Assembly: GCF_000808015.1 (NCBI RefSeq)
Contig: NZ_JWHR01000163.1
Location: 1-6,637, forward strand
Length of the DNA stretch: 6,637 nucleotides
Source of the DNA: Terrisporobacter othiniensis
Lineage (GTDB): Bacteria > Bacillota > Clostridia > Peptostreptococcales > Peptostreptococcaceae
Reading direction: 5' to 3'
The position numbers and the translations under genes are program-made. The notes beneath the pieces were generated by a model. It searched no databases and was not told where the DNA came from. It worked only from the letters and a program-made list of their open reading frames with translations. Shown here piece after piece: positions 1 through 5,753 of this stretch. How positions within the stretch are numbered: the first letter of the stretch is position 1; every line of letters starts with the position of its first letter.

Positions 1-207
<207 letters not shown>

Positions 208-343
208 AAGTTGTCCATTGCTCAGACTAATCATTATCTGAATATCTGGCTTGGTTTGTTGTTTCAGTTTAATTCATAAAGAATTAATTTATTGTTAACC
301 TACTGTTTAATTTTCAAAGTTCTTTGCTTGTTTCAGCTTCTTT
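208..343 (-). other. rRNA leader (pre-16S) with boxA-like element and hairpin
   Basis: This is the transcribed leader between promoter P2 and the mature 16S 5' end. A boxA-like stretch, GAACTTTGAAAATT on the minus strand (309-322), resembles the TGCTCTTTGAAAA-type antitermination element of rRNA leaders. A hairpin with 7-bp arms (269-275 with 281-287, 5-nt loop) lies nearer the 16S. No protein gene is visible here. The boxA call rests on similarity by eye; the pairing partner for pre-16S processing would lie beyond the left edge. Confidence 0.55.
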
Positions 344-372
344 ATTTTACCAAAGCTGTTTTTCTTTGTCAA
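344..372 (-). promoter_or_regulatory. rRNA promoter P2
   Basis: On the minus strand, -35 TTGACA (367-372), a 17-nt spacer and -10 TAAAAT (344-349). This is a perfect -35, optimal spacing and five of six -10 matches. It reads toward the 16S gene, with a start expected near 337. It is the promoter closer to the 16S gene of a tandem pair, an arrangement common in rRNA operons. Confidence 0.85.
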
Positions 373-403
373 CCACTTTTTCAAGAAGTTTTTCGTTGAC
401 GTT

Positions 404-424
404 TTGTCCCTGTCTCAAGGACAA
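404..424 (-). other. small inverted repeat between rRNA promoters
   Basis: Arms TTGTCC and GGACAA (404-409 with 419-424) enclose a 9-nt loop. The repeat lies just downstream of the P1 -10, so it would form a hairpin at or very near the 5' end of a P1 transcript. Function is unknown: it could be a transcript-stabilising stem, an operator-like site, or chance. Confidence 0.35.
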
Positions 425-429
425 GTAAT

Positions 430-458
430 ACTATATCATCATATCAATTAATCGTCAA
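430..458 (-). promoter_or_regulatory. rRNA promoter P1
   Basis: On the minus strand, -35 TTGACG (453-458), a 17-nt spacer and -10 TATAGT (430-435). Each box is one mismatch from consensus. The start is expected near 423. Directly upstream of the -35 lie A7 tracts that look like an UP element. Confidence 0.85.
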
Positions 459-461
459 TAC

Positions 462-534
462 TTTTTTTAAACTTTTTTTAACTTTTTACTACTTTTATTC
501 TTTACTCTTTTGGCTTTTTTATACTTTTATTTTT
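462..534 (-). promoter_or_regulatory. phased A-tract / UP-element-like region upstream of rRNA P1
   Basis: The plus strand shows T runs starting at 462 (7 nt), 473 (7 nt), 483 (5 nt) and 493 (4 nt), then further runs starting at about 508, 515 (6 nt) and 525. On the minus (coding) strand these are A-tracts upstream of the P1 -35. The first four are spaced 11, 10 and 10 nt, about one helical turn. Helically phased A-tracts bend DNA, and A-rich sequence directly upstream of -35 binds the RNA polymerase alpha C-terminal domain. The role here is inferred from position. No gene is seen between 208 and 554. Confidence 0.5.
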
Positions 535-554
535 TATTTACCCATTATATATCT

Positions 555-785
555 CTAGATACCTGTTAATTGCTTAATTCTATTTAAATCAAACCCTAAT
601 ATATCTTGCCCATCTACCACTATAACGGGTACAGATAAATATCCTTTTTTTATTAATTCACGTTTATATTCTTGATTAGAAGATATATTGTACTCTATAA
701 ATTCTACATTATTATTTTGAAGATACTCTTTTGCTTTTTTACATTGGATACATGTGTCACTCGTATAAATCTCTACTTTTTTCAT
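555..785 (-). CDS. glutaredoxin-like thiol-disulfide oxidoreductase
   Basis: A 76-aa single-domain thioredoxin-fold protein of the glutaredoxin/NrdH/YruB type. The dithiol active site is C12-I-Q-C15 after the first beta strand (VEIYTSDTC), the cis-proline is P53 in SVPV, and the glutathione/partner-loop position reads G64-F65-D66 near the C-terminus. The length is normal for stand-alone members. It probably reduces disulfides or persulfides on partner proteins in the cytoplasm; the partner cannot be told from sequence, and the I-Q pair between the cysteines is not the CPYC of classical glutaredoxin. The ATG start is supported by AAGGAG (793-798) seven bases upstream. It is divergent from the glycosyltransferase gene and points at the rRNA operon, with no clear terminator after its TAG stop, so read-through toward the rRNA promoters is possible. 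Confidence 0.88.
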   Translation of the reverse strand: MKKVEIYTSDTCIQCKKAKEYLQNNNVEFIEYNISSNQEYKRELIKKGYLSVPVIVVDGQDILGFDLNRIKQLTGI

Positions 786-821
786 TTATTAGCTCCTTAA
801 AATGTTTATTACCTTGTTTTT

Positions 822-850
822 TTGTCAATATTGTATTAGATTATTATTAA
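822..850 (+). promoter_or_regulatory. candidate promoter for the glycosyltransferase gene
   Basis: TTGTCA (822-827), a 17-nt spacer and TATTAA (845-850) read toward the gene starting at 942. A perfect TATAAT at 863-868 is an alternative -10, but its -35 is poor. The region is so AT-rich that chance matches are likely. The minus-strand hexamer TTGACA (823-828) overlaps this -35 and could serve the divergent glutaredoxin gene, though no good -10 follows it. Confidence 0.35.
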
Positions 851-941
851 CTTTATTATTTATATAATAAATTACTTTTTATATTACATAATTTTTTTTA
901 ATAATGCAATACGACTCTAAAATTAATAGGAGGATTTTATC

Positions 942-2156
942 ATGCAGAAGAAAGTTTTAATAATGTCAGCTTCTACTGGAGGAGGTCATAATAGAGCAGC
1001 CAGGGCTATAAAAGAAGAATTAACAAACAAAACAATTAATGGTATAACTATTGATTGTGAAATTATAGATAGTTTAAAAATAGTAAATGGAACTATGGAT
1101 AAATTAATTTCTAGAGGATATGAAAAATCAGCTAAATATACACCTAAAGCATGGGGCGGTGTTTATAAATTAACTGAGACTAGTCTAGTATCTAAAAATG
1201 AATTTAAAGATAATCCGCTTACTTCTTTAATATCTAGAAAGTTAAAAAAATTAGTAGATAATAAAAAACCAGATTTGATTATAGGTACTCATCCGTTTCC
1301 TATGATAGCACTTAGTACTTTAAAAAAGCATTCACAGCTTTATAATAGCACAGAGGCAGGTACCTTTACAGAGAGTCTTCATAAGTATTATAAGGATTTA
1401 ACTATTCCTCCTCTTATAACGGTTTTAACTGATTATACTACTCACTCTGCCTATATACAAAATGAAATTGATTATTATATCGCAGGACATGAGTATGTAA
1501 AAGAGTTATTAATAGAAGATGGTATTGATAAAGATAAAATTAAACCATACGGTATACCAGTTGAAAAATCATTCTTATCTCATAGAGATAGAGAGTCAGT
1601 ATTATCTGAACTTGATCTGAATCCAGATAAATTCACAGTACTTTTAATGGGTGGCAGTTTTGGTGCAGGTAGTATAAAAGACACCCTTTCCGAATTAATG
1701 TCTATAGATAGAGATTTTCAAATTATTGTTATAACAGGAAGAAATAAATCATTAAAAGAAAAATTAGAAAAAACCTTAGCCGCTAATGAAGATACTCTTG
1801 ATAAAAAAATATGTGTACTTGGATTCACAGACAAAATGAACGATTTATTGGCATCTGTAGATATATTAGTCTCTAAACCAGGAGGTCTTACCACTACTGA
1901 ATCTTTATTAAAAGAAGTACCTATGATTATTCCATATTTTATTCCTGGTCAAGAAGAAGAGAATTTAGATTTTCTTTCGAACTGCGGAGCTTCATTGAGA
2001 ACATCAAAAAAATACACTTTAAGTATTCTTTTGAAGGTTCTTATCGATAACCCTGATAGAATTGAAATGACAAAAAAAAATATAAGAGCTATAAAAAAAC
2101 TTAATGCTTCACAAGACATTGCTAAATTAGCTTTTGACATATTATCTCGAGATTAA
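942..2156 (+). CDS. MGDG synthase / UgtP-type glycosyltransferase (GT28 family)
   Basis: A 404-aa GT-B fold glycosyltransferase of the monogalactosyldiacylglycerol synthase / processive diacylglycerol glucosyltransferase family. The N-terminal acceptor domain opens with the family's glycine-rich loop, S-T-G-G-G-H at 11-16, followed by THPF at 116-119, TDYTTH near 163-168 and GIP at 204-206. The C-terminal nucleotide-sugar domain has MGGSFGAGS (236-244), SKPGGLTTTES (311-321) and GQEEEN (336-341), the usual UDP-sugar-binding signatures. B. subtilis UgtP is of similar length (about 380 aa). The family transfers glucose or galactose from a UDP-sugar to diacylglycerol at the inner membrane face, making glycolipids that can anchor lipoteichoic acid; sugar and acceptor here are inference. 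There is no signal peptide or membrane segment. AGGAGG (928-933) lies eight bases before the ATG. It is the only plus-strand gene and is convergent with the small gene downstream. Confidence 0.88.
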   Translation: MQKKVLIMSASTGGGHNRAARAIKEELTNKTINGITIDCEIIDSLKIVNGTMDKLISRGYEKSAKYTPKAWGGVYKLTETSLVSKNEFKDNPLTSLISRKLKKLVDNKKPDLIIGTHPFPMIALSTLKKHSQLYNSTEAGTFTESLHKYYKDLTIPPLITVLTDYTTHSAYIQNEIDYYIAGHEYVKELLIEDGIDKDKIKPYGIPVEKSFLSHRDRESVLSELDLNPDKFTVLLMGGSFGAGSIKDTLSELMSIDRDFQIIVITGRNKSLKEKLEKTLAANEDTLDKKICVLGFTDKMNDLLASVDILVSKPGGLTTTESLLKEVPMIIPYFIPGQEEENLDFLSNCGASLRTSKKYTLSILLKVLIDNPDRIEMTKKNIRAIKKLNASQDIAKLAFDILSRD

Positions 2157-2159
2157 AAT

Positions 2160-2191
2160 AAGCGTATGAAAATTTAAATTTTCATACGCTT
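2160..2191. terminator. bidirectional terminator, perfect 32-nt palindrome
   Basis: AAGCGTATGAAAATTT (2160-2175) is followed directly by its exact reverse complement (2176-2191). Transcripts from either strand form the same stem, with the A/T centre likely opening as the loop. The plus-strand transcript continues TTTATTT and the minus-strand transcript continues TATTTTAAT, so both have a U-rich tail. It begins four bases after the glycosyltransferase stop codon and ends nine bases beyond the stop of the convergent small gene. Confidence 0.9.
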
Positions 2192-2199
2192 TTATTTAC

Positions 2200-2418
2200 T
2201 TAATATGGCTCGTAAAAATCTTCTTCATAATCATATTGGTAGTTTTTATAGTTATTCCTAAACACACCACTGTTGCAATTCTTATTAATAGCTTTTTTAC
2301 TTTTTTTACTTCCCAACGAATCCTTATCTACGCTTTTAACTTTATTTTTAGATTTAATTTTTTTTTCTCGCTTTTCCTTCATTGCATTATGTTCTTCTAA
2401 GTTCATAGTCGTTTTCAT
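2200..2418 (-). CDS. small lysine-rich hypothetical protein with tyrosine/acidic tail
   Basis: A 72-aa protein I do not recognise. It is two-part: residues 1-50 are highly charged and lysine-rich (16 lysines in the whole protein, 22%), with no aromatic residue before F53; the last 16 residues hold all six tyrosines among D and E (tail NYQYDYEEDFYEPY). There is one cysteine (C48), no signal peptide and no membrane segment; it looks disordered. Its reality is supported by a near-consensus promoter (2455-2482), AGGGGTG (2423-2429) before the ATG, and a terminator just after the stop. M5 is a weaker start because it lacks a ribosome binding site. It sits where B. subtilis has yaaL after recR, but no YaaL (DUF2508) similarity is visible. 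Nucleic-acid or ribosome binding by the basic half would be a guess. Confidence 0.72.
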   Translation of the reverse strand: MKTTMNLEEHNAMKEKREKKIKSKNKVKSVDKDSLGSKKSKKAINKNCNSGVFRNNYKNYQYDYEEDFYEPY

Positions 2419-2454
2419 ACTACACCCCTATAAAATTATTTAATAATTACTATA

Positions 2455-2482
2455 ATTATATAATACAAACTTCATTTGTCAA
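2455..2482 (-). promoter_or_regulatory. promoter of the small lysine-rich protein gene
   Basis: On the minus strand, -35 TTGACA (2477-2482), a 16-nt spacer and -10 TATAAT (2455-2460). Both boxes are perfect. The start is expected near 2448, giving a 5' UTR of about 30 nt before the ATG at 2418. It lies downstream of the recR terminator, so this gene is a separate unit. Confidence 0.85.
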
Positions 2483-2521
2483 TAAGTTATTTTTGTGAAT
2501 ATCTATTTTCTAATATAAATA

Positions 2522-2546
2522 AAAACCAAGGATATACCTTGGTTTT
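2522..2546 (-). terminator. terminator of the dnaX-ybaB-recR operon
   Basis: Stem arms AAAACCAAGG (2522-2531) and CCTTGGTTTT (2537-2546) pair perfectly over 10 bp with a 5-nt loop. On the minus strand the stem runs into a U-rich tail (GGTTTTTATTTATATT). The recR TAA stop (2545-2547) lies inside the first arm, so the terminator overlaps the end of the gene. Confidence 0.9.
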
Positions 2547-3144
2547 ATATTTCTCTTCTACCTTCTAATGCCTTTGAAATAGTAACTTCATCAGCATATT
2601 CTAAATCTCCACCTACTGGTAGACCATGAGCTATTCTTGTAACCTTTATTCCCATAGGCTTAACAAGTCTTGATATGTACATAGCCGTGGCTTCACCCTC
2701 TATAGTTGGATTAGTGGCCATTATTATTTCTTTTACATCTTGGTTAGCTAATCTAGTAATTAATTCTCTGATCCTTATCATATCTGGTCCTATACCATCC
2801 ATAGGAGATATAACTCCATGAAGTACATGATATTGACCTTTGAACTCTTTTGTTCTTTCCATAGCAACAACATCTCTAGGATCTTCCACTACGCATATAA
2901 TACTAGCGTCTCTATTTTTATTAGAGCACATGCCACACAGATCTTTATCTGTTATATTGCAACAAACAGAACAGTACTTTATTTCTCTTTTTGCATCTAA
3001 TATAGCCTTTGATAAAGATTCTACATCATTGTTATTCATATTTATAACATGAAAAGCTAATCTTTGTGCTGTTTTTCTTCCTACACCAGGTAGTTTAGAA
3101 AACTCTTCTATAAGCCTATTAATAGGCTCTGTATATGTTTGCAT
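2545..3144 (-). CDS. recR: recombination mediator protein RecR
   Basis: RecR works with RecO and RecF to load RecA onto SSB-coated single-stranded DNA at gaps. From the ATG at 3144 the protein is 199 aa, matching the family (B. subtilis 198). Domains in order: helix-hairpin-helix [15 protein letters not shown] at about 18-32; four-cysteine zinc finger C58, C61, C70, C73; Toprim domain with the VVEDP acidic motif near 85-89 and [10 protein letters not shown] near 145-154; and the C-terminal [12 protein letters not shown] stretch (175-186). An in-frame GTG three codons upstream (3151-3153) is possible, but AGGTGA sits correctly for the ATG and overlaps that GTG, and homologs start MQ-Y. It lies 12 nt after the ybaB stop and is last in the dnaX operon. 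Confidence 0.96.
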   Translation of the reverse strand: MQTYTEPINRLIEEFSKLPGVGRKTAQRLAFHVINMNNNDVESLSKAILDAKREIKYCSVCCNITDKDLCGMCSNKNRDASIICVVEDPRDVVAMERTKEFKGQYHVLHGVISPMDGIGPDMIRIRELITRLANQDVKEIIMATNPTIEGEATAMYISRLVKPMGIKVTRIAHGLPVGGDLEYADEVTISKALEGRREI

Positions 3145-3156
3145 ATTTATCACCTA

Positions 3157-3495
3157 CTAGAATAATCCTGGAATATTCATTCCTCCAGTAACCTTGCTCA
3201 TTTGACTTTGTTGCATATCATCAACTTTTCTTAAGGCTTCATTAACTGCACTTAAAACTAAGTCTTGTAACATTTCTATATCATCTGGATCTACTACTTC
3301 TGGTTTTATAGCTATGTCTATAACTTCTTTTTTGCCATTAACTTTAACTGTAACAGCTCCTCCACCTACTGAAGCCTCAACTTCCTTTGCTTCTAACTCT
3401 TCTTGCATTTTTTGCATATTTTCTTGCATCTTTTGAGCTTGTTTTAATATGTTATTCATGTTTCCTGGCATTCCACCAAATCCTTTTTTAGCCAT
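3157..3495 (-). CDS. ybaB: YbaB/EbfC family nucleoid-associated protein
   Basis: A 112-aa small DNA-binding protein of the YbaB/EbfC (B. subtilis YaaK) family. These form tweezer-like homodimers that bind DNA and are usually encoded between dnaX and recR, as here. Visible features: a Gly/Met-rich N-terminus; a heptad-like, Gln/Met/Glu-rich helix from about 13 to 40 ([20 protein letters not shown]); the conserved sheet with [15 protein letters not shown] near 44-58; [19 protein letters not shown] near 69-87; and a Gln/Met-rich tail ending GGMNIPGLF. The length is normal. AAGGAGG (3507-3513) precedes the ATG at a slightly long spacing of 11. It is 69 nt downstream of dnaX with no terminator between, so it is co-transcribed. 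Whether it aids replication-fork repair with RecR is inferred from conserved synteny. Confidence 0.95.
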   Translation of the reverse strand: MAKKGFGGMPGNMNNILKQAQKMQENMQKMQEELEAKEVEASVGGGAVTVKVNGKKEVIDIAIKPEVVDPDDIEMLQDLVLSAVNEALRKVDDMQQSQMSKVTGGMNIPGLF

Positions 3496-3564
3496 CTTAT
3501 ATACTTCCTCCTTAAATTTCTAATTTTAGTTTATATCACAATATAATTTTTATCATTTATTATA

Positions 3565-5202
3565 TTATTTTTCAATACTGTCTTTTACTTCTAATATACT
3601 TTCTTCTACTATTCCCTTAAGTATTTCTTCTCCTTCATCACTCTTACTACTAGTTTCTTCTAGATTCATACTTGCAATTTCAGACTTTAAATATATTTTA
3701 AGATGAAAACTTCTATTTAGTACTTCTCTTATAACTTGTTCTACATATTTTATTGTTTCTTCTGAGCTAAGTCTTGATCTAGCAAAAGAAAAATTATCAT
3801 TAAATATTATAAATAAAGAGTTTTCTTTTATATAAAAACCACTTACTTCTTTTAAAAGCGCATATATACTAGGTTTCTTATCATCCTTTATTTTTTGAAT
3901 TATTTTTTTCCATGATGACTCTACTAACTTTACATCTTCACTTTTTACTTCTTCATATACAATATCTTGTTTTTCTTCTTGATTGCTTACTTGTTCATCA
4001 TCATATTTCATTCCTTCACCAGATTCACCTTGAACTGTTACTACTTTTATATTCCCACTTTCTATTATTTGCTCTAAATTTTCAATTCTTTTAATTAAAG
4101 CTTCCTTACTTTCATCAAACATAGGTTGTGCTATTTTCATTATAGTGACTTCAGCTAATATCCTTGTATTAGAAGATGATTTCATTGAATCTTGTGTTTC
4201 GGATAATATATTTAATATTCTTATCAAATCATTTATATTAATAGTTTTAGCTTGTTCCTTTAATCTTTCTATACTTTCTTCAGGTAATGAAATAATTTCA
4301 TCAAGTTCCCTAGAAACTTTACAAACCATTAAATTCCTAAAATGATCTATCAAATCATTTATTAAATTTCTTATATCTTTTCCCCAAATAATAAATTCAT
4401 TTAATATTTGAAGTGATTTTTTAGTGTCTTCTCCTATAATAGCTTGAGACAATTCAAATAGTTCATCAATATTAACAGTACCTAGTAATTCTATTACATC
4501 ATTATACTCTATTTTTTCATTCCCAAATGACATACATTGGTCAAGTATACTTAAAGCATCTCTTAGGGCACCTTGAGAATTTCTAGCTATTAAATTTAAT
4601 GCCTTTTCCTCCGCTCGTATATTTTCTTTTTCACATATGTATGCCATTCTATTTGCAATATCTTTTGACGATACTCTTTTAAAGTCAAACCTTTGGCATC
4701 TAGATAGTATGGTTGCTGGTATTTTATGTGGCTCTGTTGTCGCTAATATAAAGATTACATATGATGGTGGTTCTTCTAGAGTCTTTAATAAAGCATTAAA
4801 AGCTCCCTGAGATAACATATGAACCTCATCTATAATATAAACTTTATATTTTGCTTTTGAAGGAGTATATTTTACACTTTCCCTTAGCTCTCTTATATCA
4901 TCTACACTATTATTTGATGCTGCATCTATTTCTACTATATCCATGATGTTATCATTTAATGTGTCTACACATATTTCACACTCATTACATGGTTCTTCAT
5001 TAATAGGATTTAGACAGTTTACTGCTCTAGCAAATATTTTAGCCGTAGATGTTTTACCAGTACCTCTAGTTCCAGAAAATAAATATGCATGACCTATATT
5101 ATTATTTTTTATTTGATTCTTCAAAGTTTTTACTATATGTTCTTGCCCAACTACATCTTCAAATGTTTTTGGTCTATATACTCTATACAACGCTTTATGC
5201 AT
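3565..5202 (-). CDS. dnaX: DNA polymerase III subunit gamma/tau
   Basis: The ATPase subunit of the clamp loader, which opens the beta clamp and ties the replisome together. 545 aa, near the Firmicute norm. Domains in order: AAA+ with Walker A GTRGTGKT (44-51); zinc cysteines C63, C72, C75, C78; Walker B IIDEVHML (123-130); sensor 1 LATTEPHKIP (153-162); SRCQRF arginine finger (R168); sensor 2 GALRDA (R214); clamp-loader collar domain about 240-360; an acidic, Glu/Lys-rich linker about 385-425; and a tau-type C-terminal domain about 428-510 followed by an acidic tail. The ATG has CTCCTT-complement AAGGAG (5211-5216) at spacing 8. It is first in the dnaX-ybaB-recR operon, with its own promoter. 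An A7 run at codons 432-434 could allow slippage to a shorter gamma-like form (see findings). Confidence 0.97.
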   Translation of the reverse strand: MHKALYRVYRPKTFEDVVGQEHIVKTLKNQIKNNNIGHAYLFSGTRGTGKTSTAKIFARAVNCLNPINEEPCNECEICVDTLNDNIMDIVEIDAASNNSVDDIRELRESVKYTPSKAKYKVYIIDEVHMLSQGAFNALLKTLEEPPSYVIFILATTEPHKIPATILSRCQRFDFKRVSSKDIANRMAYICEKENIRAEEKALNLIARNSQGALRDALSILDQCMSFGNEKIEYNDVIELLGTVNIDELFELSQAIIGEDTKKSLQILNEFIIWGKDIRNLINDLIDHFRNLMVCKVSRELDEIISLPEESIERLKEQAKTININDLIRILNILSETQDSMKSSSNTRILAEVTIMKIAQPMFDESKEALIKRIENLEQIIESGNIKVVTVQGESGEGMKYDDEQVSNQEEKQDIVYEEVKSEDVKLVESSWKKIIQKIKDDKKPSIYALLKEVSGFYIKENSLFIIFNDNFSFARSRLSSEETIKYVEQVIREVLNRSFHLKIYLKSEIASMNLEETSSKSDEGEEILKGIVEESILEVKDSIEK

Positions 5203-5285
5203 ATTTACATCTCCTTCAAAACTATTTTTACTGTTATAAAAATCTATCTATAATTTTTTCCAATTCAAATACATTTATATCATAT

Positions 5286-5314
5286 ATTTTATAATAAATA
5301 AAAATATTTGTTAA
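5286..5314 (-). promoter_or_regulatory. promoter of the dnaX operon
   Basis: On the minus strand, -35 TTAACA (5309-5314), a 17-nt spacer and -10 TAAAAT (5286-5291). Each box has one mismatch to consensus. The start is expected near 5279, giving a 5' UTR of about 77 nt. It lies just past the ffs terminator, which fits a separate transcription unit. No strong structure is seen in the leader. Confidence 0.7.
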
Positions 5315-5328
5315 TTGTTTTTATGTAC

Positions 5329-5352
5329 AAAAAAATCCCTATTAAAGGGATT
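5329..5352 (-). terminator. terminator of the SRP RNA gene
   Basis: On the minus strand, AATCCCT (5346-5352) pairs with AGGGATT (5334-5340) around a 5-nt loop and runs into T7 (5329-5335). This is a classic intrinsic terminator about 15-30 nt after the SRP RNA 3' end, separating ffs from the dnaX promoter. Confidence 0.93.
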
Positions 5353-5365
5353 ATTATATTTATAT

Positions 5366-5643
5366 ATAAATGCTGTACACCATCTATTGATTAATACTTC
5401 ACAGACGTTACCAAAACAGTTAGCTCAACCTAGGCACTCCTATGTCACATGCAAGGAATCACTTACCGCTGCTTCCTTCCGGATCTGACGGAGTTCATGA
5501 GCTTACATTGCACAGGACCTAAGCATCAACACCACTTATTCTGGGCAGCTCCACAAAGTAAAAACCTCTAGATGGAATTCAATCCTGCTATAGCGGATTG
5601 CAGGTTACAGGGCACCGCTACCTCCCCATCTAGTACAGCAAAA
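5366..5643 (-). ncRNA. ffs: signal recognition particle RNA, large (Alu-containing) bacterial type
   Basis: This is the RNA scaffold of the signal recognition particle. It binds Ffh and targets membrane and secreted proteins. The apical S-domain hairpin is evident: CCGGAAGGAAGCAGC with the GGAA tetraloop (GGAAGG at 5475-5480) and flanking symmetric and asymmetric loop bases. The 5' part carries the Alu-domain text GGGGAGGTAGCGGTGCCCTG and CCTGCAATCCGCT, nearly the same as B. subtilis scRNA. The ends pair: TGCTGTAC (5633-5640) with GTACAGCA (5371-5378), which sets the boundaries to within a few bases. About 278 nt, close to B. subtilis scRNA (271). It lies 20 nt downstream of tRNA-Ser and upstream of dnaX, a conserved Firmicute position. 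Confidence 0.96.
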
Positions 5644-5663
5644 TTACAACCATATTTATTTGT

Positions 5664-5753
5664 TGGCGGAGAGAGTGGGATTTGAACCCACGATACGTTT
5701 TACCGCATACTCACTTTCCAGGCGAGCGCCTTCGACCCCTCGACCATCTCTCC
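5664..5753 (-). tRNA. tRNA-Ser (anticodon GGA)
   Basis: A 90-nt class II tRNA with encoded CCA. Acceptor GGAGAGA pairs with TCTCTCC, the discriminator is G, and the anticodon stem CTCGC/GTGAG (one G-T pair) encloses loop CTGGAAA, so the anticodon is GGA, reading UCC and UCU. A long variable arm (ATGCG with CGTAT) marks it as serine type, and the T arm is GTGGG-TTCAAAT-CCCAC. It begins at the base directly following the tadA stop codon and ends 20 nt before ffs, so it is probably processed from a tadA-tRNA-ffs transcript, a tRNA-ffs transcript, or both. Confidence 0.97.

Noticed and set aside
396..424. Plus-strand TTGACG as a promoter reading toward 555
   Set aside because: At 17 nt spacing the -10 would be GGACAA, not a promoter, and no plus-strand gene follows.
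1949..2140. Minus-strand open frame inside the glycosyltransferase gene
   Set aside because: Antisense shadow of the conserved C-terminal domain; the sense frame has clear family motifs.
2818..3052. Two plus-strand open frames opposite recR
   Set aside because: Overlapping shadows of recR, mutually inconsistent frames, no ribosome binding site.
3912..4345. Plus-strand open frames opposite dnaX, one very leucine-rich
   Set aside because: Leucine richness comes from reading Glu/Lys codons of the dnaX linker on the opposite strand; no start signals.
5085..5294. Plus-strand hydrophobic open frame across the dnaX start
   Set aside because: It covers the dnaX N-terminus, ribosome binding site and promoter in antisense; hydrophobicity reflects AT-rich antisense.
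5366..5753. T-box or riboswitch leader upstream of dnaX
   Set aside because: The structured region is fully explained by tRNA-Ser and SRP RNA, each with diagnostic motifs and paired ends.
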